From assembly GCA_023078555.1 (NCBI GenBank), contig CM041203.1:887481-951480 (forward strand): a stretch of 64,000 nt of DNA, written 5' to 3'. Source of the DNA: Ulva prolifera (lineage: Eukaryota; Chlorophyta; Ulvophyceae; Ulvales; Ulvaceae). Below the pieces are notes generated by a model. The model was given only the letters and a program-made list of their open reading frames with translations. It searched no databases and was not told the origin of the DNA. This document shows positions 55,819 through 64,000 of the stretch, piece after piece (the stretch's first letter is position 1; each line of letters opens with the position of its first letter). A program made the translations under genes and the position numbers.

Positions 55819-58800
55819 TCACGGCTGCTGTGGCCTCCAGGCACTTGACGAGGCACTGCTGCGGTTGATGTCCTGGAACGTCATTGGCTTGGCTCGCGCC
55901 TTCTTCTTCTTGCCGCCCTGCACATTAGCCCGCGCCTGCGACGCCTTGTCTGCGGCCGCTCGCCTCTCCGCCTCCTGGGCGTCACTCACGGCCTTGACCG
56001 TGCCGCAGTGGCCGCACTTCTCCACCCCCACCTCGTTCACCTGTTCACAGACGTAGCACTGCCACACCTCCCGGCCGCCGCCGGCCCTCGCCGCAGCCAT
56101 CACCGCCTCGGGTGGCGCCCACGACGAGCCTTCACCCGGCATACCTACACCCACGCGCCACCACCGTCTGCCCGGGCCATGCACTGCCAGAGTCCACGAG
56201 CTACCGCACAACCTCTTGAGAGAGCGCCGCAGGGTTGCACAGGCGGCGGCTCGGACCATGCAGGGGCGCACCGTTGTTGATATAGTCCGCATGCACCGTG
56301 AGGACGGCGTCCCGCGCTGCGGCGGCAGGGCACGTGGACATCAGCTGCACGACGTCCGCCGCCAGCCCGAGGCAGACGACCCTGTCGTGGTACTCCTGTG
56401 CGGTCGTCCAGCCGCCCTCGAGGCTGCGTGTGATCGACTTGAGCGCCGCAAAGTCCGTTGGCGACAGCTTGGCCTGCGCAGCAACAGCGCACGTATGCTC
56501 CCTGCGGCGGGTGCCGAGCACTGCTACGCGGGACACATCAACGCGTTGTCTGGGAGCGCAGGACACACCTGCATCCGCTTGAACAAGGCATTTCCGGCTT
56601 GTGCTAAGCCCTGCGGCTTGCCTGGCGCCCCGCCAGGCTTGCCCTGCAGGGCGGGGAAGGAACTCTTCGAGTTGAGCGCCGGCGGCTTGGGCGCCACCGG
56701 CTGCGGCGGCGCCTTTTTATCTCCCACACTGACCCAGCCTCCAATCGCCGCGCCTGCCCGAGCAGACGGCCCACCCCCCGCTAGAGCTGGGAAGTCCGGC
56801 TGTGCCCGCCCCACCGCCGCTGCCCGCGCGGGCGCGGCAGCCGCCGCTGGCGCCACCCCTGGAGCCGGCTCGTCCACGGCGAGCCCCTCGAAAGCGTTCT
56901 GCAGCGGCGGCTCTGCGCGGCTGGACCCGCCGTTGCTCACGGTAAGCCCGGGCGGAGGGTCAGCTGGTGCGGGCGCCGGCGACGGCGCCCTGCTGGGTCT
57001 GGCCGCGGCCGCGGGCGTACGGCGCGGGGGGACGCTGCTAGGCCCGGCAGCCTCCCGCGGCGCTGCATCCTCCACCCCCATCGCCATCACCTCGGCCGGG
57101 GGCAGGTCCTCCGTGCTGCCAAACGTCCCGGGCGTGGCGCGGCGCGCCTTCGCCTTCAGCTTCTTCTTCTGCCCGCGGCTCACCGTCGCCTCGCCGAGCG
57201 TTGGGAAGCTCGCGTTCATCACCTGCCGCGAGGCCGCCCCGCCGACCCATCCGCGGTGCATCAGCGCCGCCGGCGCCGCGTTCGGGCCGAGGCCGGGGAA
57301 CTGCGCCTCGGCGGAGAGGTCGAGGTTGGGGGCCGGGCGGGGCGCTGCTGCCGCGGCCGCCGCGCGCATCTGCTCCTCCTCCTCGGCGCGGGCGCGGGTG
57401 CGCATGTCGGTGGAGATCGCGCCCGCGCCGCCGCCGCCAATGACCGTGGGCGGCCGCATCACCCTCTGGAACTCGGGCTCGTGGCTGTGGCTGTGGTCGT
57501 GGCCGTGCCGCTGCGCATCACAGCACGGCAGTCGCGCACAGCGTACAAGCGCACTACGACATGCACAATTCCAGCACTGCCCGCAGCGACAGAGCGCCTG
57601 GTCAGCAAGTCGCGCCATCTGGGCAGCACCCAAACCATGCACTGCCCTCGACGCAACGGCACCGAGTTGGGTGGCAGGGGCTTAGCCGAGGCTCCAGCAG
57701 CAGCGCCGCCGGGTGATGTACAACGTCCAAGAGCAGCAGGCGGAAGAGCGCGCACCCGTGGCGCAGTCATGAAGCCCGTCTCGAGTGTGAGAGCGGCGCG
57801 GCGCTCGTGGCGTTTCATGTTGTTGTTCTCTGCGGCGTGCTCCGCCATCATGTGCCTTCTGAGCTCCGCCTCAGTGCTGAACACCACAAACTTCAGCTGG
57901 CGGCACTCCTCGAAGGGGCACAGGAAGTGCTTCTGCTCGAAGTGCTCCTCCAGGTGCCGATAGTCCTTGAAGTAGATGTAATTGTCGGGGTTCTCCCGAC
58001 GGCAGAGATGGCAGTGGTAGTGGTGCTGCTCCATGTGCTTGAACATGGCCGTTTGGTCGTAGAAGTGCTGCTTGCAGAAGCTGCACAAAAGCGTGCGGTC
58101 GGCAAACGCAGCCGTTGTATACAAATCGAGCTGACGATGGGCTGGTTCAGCACGGTGGTTGTTCGGCGGGCAACAGTGCCGATGGGAGGCTGCTGCTACC
58201 TGCGACTGGGCCAAAGGAGCCACAAGACCAGCGTAGAGGTCGAACGGGAGGCGTACCTACACTTGGGATGGCCTTTGAAGTTGGCATCTTTGAGGGGCCC
58301 ATCGGGGTCTCCCTTGTTCTTGTGCGCGTGCAGTCCTTCCTTGGTGTACAGGAGTTGCTCAGATGTGAATACAGGGCGGTTCTTCAGACAGAGATCACAG
58401 AAGCTCAAGTTCAGTTTCGTTTCAATGATGCGTCTTAGATCCTTGATTCCCTTGATTGTCAGCTTGCTCACGTCGGTCACTTCCTCCAGCTTTGGATGCG
58501 ACATCCCGATCATGCGATCCAGGAAGTCAAAATGATCTGGGTCATCAAATAGTGCATCTATTTTCTTCATGTACAGCGGGCTGCGCGCTGCAGCTGACTT
58601 GCCCTGCTTCTGCACTGATACACAGTCAGGGCCATGCAAGGCTGGGAGTCACGCAGCAGGCACCTCCCAGAGCCGTAACGACGCCCACCTCGATCTCCTT
58701 CCACTGGTCTTCTGGAATTCGCCTGGTATAATTGTTGTCAAGATGCCGGGTGATGAATACTGTAGGACATTCATGCCGGCATATAGGACAGTTTTTGTCA

Positions 58801-58913
58801 CCCCGCAAGAACCGAAGCCGCGCCATGCAGAAGCTACAAACTTCCTGGTGATGGCAATGACCAAATGCACAGAACTGCAAGGGCTCCGCACAGATTGCAC
58901 AACATGATTCCAT
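55819..58913 (-). CDS. ZNF598: ZNF598/Hel2 ribosome-collision E3 ligase
   Basis: Exons are 58913-58689, 58609-58257, 58080-57756, 57510-56569, 56473-56272 and 56144-55819, all in phase, giving 790 residues. ZNF598 (yeast Hel2) ubiquitinates 40S proteins at collided ribosomes and starts ribosome-associated quality control. It opens with a C3HC4 RING (CCAICAEPLQF, GHCHHQEVCSFC, CPICRHECPTV). The family's zinc-finger array follows (NLSFCDLCLKNRPVF, FKGHPKCSFCKQHFYDQ, MFKHMEQHHYHCHLC, LEEHFEQKHFLC, FSTEAELRRHMMAEH). A long Ala/Pro-rich region then carries family motifs (AQFPGLG, ASFPTLG, DFPALAGG, SSFPALQG). The C-terminus has a helical domain (LSPTDFAALKSITRSLEGG) and a Cys4 finger (WQCYVCEQVNEVGVEKCGHC). 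GC content is very high in exon 4. Confidence 0.94.
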
Positions 58914-59305
58914 TGCGAGCGCGGTAGCCGGGCTCTGTGAGCAGAGGGAGACAATGAGACGATACTGTGGCTGTCTGAGCGATCCGGCGACGATCTAGAC
59001 CTGATTTGACATCAAATACTATAGCAAGATGTGGTGGCCATCGACTGACAGCCTCCTTCTCGGCTGAGCCCGGGAGAAGTCAGAGTGGCAGAATGGCCAG
59101 CACGTGCGCGGCGCCCCCGTGTGGCGATGGGACTGCCTTCGCATTTGTGCCAGCAGCGAGTGCAGGTGGCACGTCACTAGACACAAAGGTCACGTGTGGT
59201 CGCATCACACATTGATGCAAGATGGCGCCTTGCTGCTGCTCTGGCCAGCGGGGTGTACGTCCAGCATGGCCAGAATGGTGTCGTGAGCTCGATTGACGAC
59301 TAGGG
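58914..59305. other. divergent promoter region, ZNF598 and MFI
   Basis: 392 bp lie between head-to-head start codons. A short plus-strand frame from ATG 59092 (MASTCAAPPCGDGTAFAFVP) exists; it could be a 5' exon of MFI or chance. Confidence 0.35.
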
Positions 59306-60728
59306 ATGCAAAAAGCGGGCGCAAGGACCAGCGGCATGACTCAACCCGAACGAGCCAGCAGCTTCTACACGGGCTCAGATGTGGCTGGGGTTCTTCGCTC
59401 GGATTTTTTGGATTTCGCTGCGACATTGATCCAAAGCGCTTTCAGAGGCTACGTACAAAGAAAATCCTACAAAGCCCTGGTCTGCTTCCAAAACATACGC
59501 TACTGTTATGCGAGTATCAGTGGTGTGTGTGTCGGCATGTGTTCCACCCGCCTGCTATCTTGGAAAGCTACCTGCTTGGGTGGGAGTTGATGGCTAACTC
59601 CATCGACGCTGATGTCCTTGGATCCGCTGCGAATGGTCAGGACTTGCAGAAACGCCAGAGTCAGGCACTTGAGCTTGCATGGCTTTCACGAGATAGGACT
59701 CGGATCGCCAGGTCCCTTGCAGCAACCATTCTGCAGCGCTCCTGGAGGTCTTACTCTGGGAGGAAGACACTGGCCTATTACAAAGCCTTGATAGCCCTCC
59801 ATGAGCGTAGTGATCCCAGGGAGATCCTGAAGATGGTCAATCCCAGGGAAGCAGACATGATGGATGCTGCGGCAGGTACAACAAACTAGTGTGTATCTGG
59901 TCACACTGTATGTGATGTGTGGCCATCGCAAGTGCAAGAGGCAGATTCCCTTGCAGGCCTTCACGTCCGGTTCAGGTTGGACGGCTCAGTCTATCCACCA
60001 CGCCTGATGTATAAAATCTTCACCCATCGGCCGGTCACCGACATCTGTGCATTCTGTCCTCGAGACTATGCCGGGGCAGCGCTAGCAGCTGCACCAACAA
60101 CGAGTGCGGGTGTGCACCGCGCACAGCATGTTGTGCTCAGTGCGTTCCCTGTAGAAGAGAAGGGCACACGTGCTCCGCATGGTTGGTATCAAAGGCATGA
60201 AAACAACTCATGGCGACCTGTGGACTCGAGCTGTACTGCCGAGAATAGCGGTGACTGTTCGATCAGAAAGAGGAGTCAGCCTGTGTTCCACTATTCATCT
60301 AAGATGCGTGCTGCTCAACGTCTACACAGACAGAAGATCCGGAAACGGGAATGGCTTGTTGCACTGTACAGGTACGGACCTGGAAGAGACCATACTTGGT
60401 TCCCCTCGGCGGGATGGCTTGTCCCTGCACACATGCTTTGTTGACAGCTTTGGAAGCTTCTCACAATTGGGAACTTTCTGTGGTGTGCAGCAAACAGGTA
60501 CCCGAGGATCAGGAAGGCATGCATGGCAATGAACCGGAGGACCTTGACTTGATGCAGTGGTGCGAAGGCCTGGACTTTGACGAGTACATGCATGATTGGA
60601 GATGCATTGCGACGACCATGGCAAGCGAAGCCTTCATTCCAGTACAAGAACACCTTTCAGAGTTGCCAGCATGGTCTGTGGCTGCATCGATTCCACAACC
60701 ACATTTGCAGCATAGTGTGCATGCGTGA
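59306..60728 (+). CDS. MFI: MFI/C11orf65-like IQ-motif protein
   Basis: Exons are 59306-59479, 59521-59875, 59957-60371 and 60491-60728, all in phase, giving 393 residues. Two IQ-type calmodulin-binding motifs are present (ATLIQSAFRGYVQRKSYKAL; ATILQRSWRSYSGRK). The family core follows: DPREILKMVNPREADMMDAA, LHVRFRLDGSVYPPRLMYKI, FTHRPVTDICAFCPRDYA and WYQRHENNSWRPV, then KIRKREWLVALY and the C-terminal WCEGLDFDEYMHDW. Human C11orf65 (MFI) inhibits mitochondrial fission and is found mostly in organisms with cilia. A role in the alga is unknown. The exon 1 donor (CTG/GTCTGC) is weak, so residues around 58 are uncertain. Confidence 0.87.
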
Positions 60729-60906
60729 GGTATACATCAGCAGGGGAGCTTGTGCCACATCATGTGCATAGGCAACAATCTGCCGTCGGGACAGACTGGG
60801 AGGTATTGTTAAATTCAAAAATGTTGCACATGCTTGAGCTAAGCCTTTCAGTCGACACTGTGCATCAACACGACCGTTTTGGGCAGGATGCGCCAGTGCT
60901 TTGTAG

Positions 60907-63600
60907 CTATGCAGTCGTGCCTGCAATAAGAATCTCATTCAAAGCAGAGTTTGAAGCCGCCTGATCCTGTAGCTTGGCTTTCAAACTTTCTAGTTGCTCT
61001 TCAACAGCGCTTTGTTCCATCTGGTCAATCGGCAATTCTGAAAAGCTCTTGAGAAACTCTTTGATGGCATTCACGGCATCCTGCTGTCCATCCTGCTCGA
61101 GGTCATCTCTCGATCGTTTGTCGCCAATCTGCAGATGAAAATGTGGTGAGGTCTCTTCAGTCGCCTCCCCAGCAAGACAGCCCACTGAGAGTACATTCGC
61201 ACCTGTAGATGATTGCTCTGCAGCCCCCCTGCCTCAAGCTTTGCGAGGCGATCTTTGGCATTGTCGATCACTTGTTGCGGGAAGCCGGCGAACTCAGCCA
61301 CATGGATACCAAAGGACTGGTCACATACACCGTCCACGACGTTGTACAGCATGGTCAGCTTGTTAGACTGCAAGTCCAGATTGGTTTGCATGTGGCTGTT
61401 CTTCACCCCGACGGGCCCAGTTATCGATGTGAGCTCATGGAAATGTGTTGCAAACAAAGTTGGAGCACCGATCACCTGCAACATGCCATACTGTCCGATA
61501 ATGATAACCCAGGACCACTTTCCTGCTGGCGCCACGTTAGCACAGGTGCCAGCAGAGTGGAATCCAATGTGCACGCTAGTGATACGCACCTTCATGATGT
61601 GCTCTGAGAGGGCCCAGGCCAGCCCAAAGCCATCGTATGTGGATGTTCCACGCCCCAGCTCATCGATTATCAGCAGGCTGCGATCCTTCGCACCCTTGAG
61701 AATTGCAGCAGTCTCCAGCATCTCTGCCATGAACGTCGAGATCCCCTTCTGTTGGCAGTCACCGGCACCGACTCGAGCGAAAATGCAGTCACGCACAGCG
61801 ATGCGGGCCTCATTGCATGGCACAAAGCTGCCGACTTGTGCCATGAGGACGCAGACACCCACCTACAGCCATGCACTGCATCACCATCCCAGCACACATC
61901 ATAGCTGCAACGACCGGTCTCCCCCCCGGACTCATACTAAGCCACAATGCAGTCAGCCTAGTCCACCACAGAAACATCAGCCTAGCCTAACACTGGGCTA
62001 GCAAATGTGATCGGCGTCACTCACTGCATCCATGGTTTCGTTGGGCGACCCAGGAACGCCACGATCCACACTATGCCAGGCCACACCTGCCGGATGAACG
62101 TAGACTTGCCGCCCATGTTGGGCCCGGTAATGATGTGGAACCAGCTCTCCCCGCGGCTCATGACGCAGTCGTTCGGGATGACGTCCATGCCCTCCTGCAG
62201 CTCGAGGCAGGGGTGCCGGCACTGTTTCAGCACGAGCTCGCCCGCCTCCCCTCCGAGCATCTCAGGCCGGCAGTACGGAGTCGGCGCTGATGTGGCAGCG
62301 TGCGCGAACGACGCCAGGACGTCGAGCTCGGCAATGAGGTCCCCGACGCGCTCCCAGATGTTCAGGAATGTGGCTGCCACATCCCGCACCTGCACCGGAG
62401 CACCCTCTGGTGCAGGTGGGCTGTGTATAAATGCGCGTGGACACATGGCAAGCATGCATGAATGTGCAGGGGGAAGCGCATGTCCAGTATCGAGGGATGC
62501 GCTGTGCATGTACGCAAGCCTGACAGGGGTAGATGCTGCGAGCATGCATGCGTGTGCAATGTGTCTGCACATGCACGAGGCAGCGGTGTGAACACACCTC
62601 ATTGAGGATGCTCTTCTGCGTGTCAGAATAGTCCGCTGTGTGTGCGTTGAGGGCGGCGGCGTGCTCCTTGAGGGCCTTGGATGTGAACTTGGTGCCGTCT
62701 TTGCGCGTCTCCAGCTCGATGAATCCCAGCGACTTGAATTTATTCCGAACCTTCTTCTCCTGCACAACAGGGACCCTGTCCTGACAGCTGCAGCAACGGC
62801 AGCAAGTGCATGATGTAGAGCACAGCGGCAGGGCTGCTCAGGCTGACTGTGACGCACCTCGGTCTTGGTGATGCGCATACACCGCACAGACACGTTGTTC
62901 GACTTGTGCCACTCCAGCTTGACAGACTTGTCGAGCTCCAGCCCAAGCTTGTCTGCGATCCGCTTGGCCTCATTCTCAATCTGGCGCGCAGCAGCATCAC
63001 GCTCCTGCTTTATCGCCTGCGCAGATACCACTCTACCCATCAGCCCAGCGCGCGGACAGCACAAGTTTATATTCCAGGGCAGCCACTCTGCCCTGCTGGA
63101 CCTCCAGCACCGCTTGTATCAGCTGCACCACGACGCTCAAGGCAGGGATTCGAAGCTGCTATGCATAACCAGATGAGCGCTGTCAGCTGCTGCCCGTCAG
63201 CCACTGAAACCGCCTCAAACCGGGTCACGCCCAAGCACAACACGATGCACTACAAGGGGTAGGCGGTGCTGCAGCATCCGCATGTTCTCCACTGCCGAGC
63301 ACTCGAGACAGCGCGCACGCCGCCGCAACGGCAGGCCAGCGGCGCCACACTCACTTGGCATCGCCCCACAGCCACGCAGCCCCACAGCCACGAAGGCAGC
63401 GCACCTTGAGAGCGGCGTCATAGTTGGCATCGATGAGGTACTCCTCCGGCACTGCATCGAGGTCCACTGCCTCCTCGACCAGCTGCTCAAACTTCACGAG
63501 CGCCTCTGCGCTGTGCGCCTCCGAGAGTTCCTCCACGAAGCGCTTCTTCAGCAGCTCCGCCGCGTCCCCTGCACCCGACCTCCTCTGCGCCGCAGCCTTG
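60907..63600 (-). CDS. MSH2: DNA mismatch repair protein MSH2 (3' part)
   Basis: Exons are about 63600-63405, 63016-62858, 62759-62598, 62389-62087, 61862-61590, 61475-61203 and 61128-60907, phase 0 throughout. About 460 C-terminal residues lie in the window, and the 5' exons lie beyond it or behind the GT tract. MSH2 pairs with MSH6 or MSH3 to detect mismatches. Seen here are the lever helices ([40 protein letters not shown]), a clamp ([14 protein letters not shown]), and the ATPase: [13 protein letters not shown] (Walker A), [20 protein letters not shown] (signature), [12 protein letters not shown] (Walker B) and ATHFHEL (switch His). [19 protein letters not shown] and a C-terminal dimerisation helix complete it. 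All catalytic motifs are intact. Confidence 0.95.
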
Positions 63601-63668
63601 CTGCTATATGCTCGCAGACCACATCGATCACTCAGTGCACCGATGCGTCAAGTAGACAGGTCGGAGTC

Positions 63669-64000
<332 letters not shown>

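Noticed and set aside
56216-57685. A 489-codon open frame on the plus strand
   Set aside because: It is antisense to exon 4 of ZNF598, where extreme GC content removes stops. The minus-strand frame carries the family motifs and matching splice phases.
61213-62001. Plus-strand frame of 262 codons
   Set aside because: It is antisense to the MSH2 ATPase exons, whose frame and splice phases are certain.

Overview
The window is nuclear DNA from a eukaryote, most likely a green alga. Most genes are split by short introns (about 40-400 bp) with GT-AG ends. The favoured donors are GTGCGY, GTATGY and GTRAGY, and acceptors are usually TGCAG. Viridiplantae markers are an SnRK2-type kinase, a CDKD/CDK7 kinase with the plant T-loop form [14 protein letters not shown]9, and a plant-type tandem CCCH (RR-TZF) protein. 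Two genes belong to families tied to cilia or microtubules and absent from flowering plants (a TPPP/p25-alpha protein and an MFI/C11orf65 homologue), which points to a chlorophyte or streptophyte alga. Several genes have TGTAA shortly after the stop, the usual algal polyadenylation signal. Assignment to Trebouxiophyceae is only a guess.

Layout. 1-8.2 kb: the tail of an unknown gene, a Cys-rich membrane protein (+), a GATA-like zinc-finger protein (-), a small two-helix membrane protein (+) and an SnRK2-like kinase (+). 8.5-12.2 kb: a poorly resolved minus-strand gene ending in a TFIIS N-terminal domain. 13.5-16.7 kb: a CCCH finger-methyltransferase and an unknown gene (+). 17.0-17.6 kb: tRNA-Leu(CAA) with an intron, next to a 187-bp near-perfect inverted repeat. 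17.9-23.2 kb: NTAQ1 and GPAT9 (-). 25.3-30.0 kb: RR-TZF and SDE2 (-). 31-34 kb: gene-poor, with a (GT)56 tract and a C25 tract. 34.1-37.4 kb: four small or unknown genes on both strands. 38.1-44.8 kb: an LRR-EF-p25-alpha protein and a secreted PL14-like polysaccharide lyase (-). 45.6-47.6 kb: two minus-strand genes, one coiled-coil. 48.2-51.3 kb: CDK7/CDKD and a low-complexity protein (+). 51.7-60.7 kb: SURF6 (-), a probable mitochondrial protein (+), ZNF598/Hel2 (-) and MFI (+). 60.9-64 kb: the 3' part of MSH2 (-), then a (GT)165 tract that runs off the window.

The genes are mostly housekeeping and do not form an operon-like system. Themes are RNA and ribosome biology (SURF6, ZNF598, SDE2, CCCH proteins), DNA repair and cell cycle (MSH2, CDK7), lipid synthesis (GPAT9), N-degron entry (NTAQ1) and cilium-linked proteins. 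I found no CRISPR array, transposase or virus-like element. Exon joins were made by eye. Where I list exons without a caveat, reading frame is kept across every junction. 'Uncertain' marks places where two or more junctions fit.
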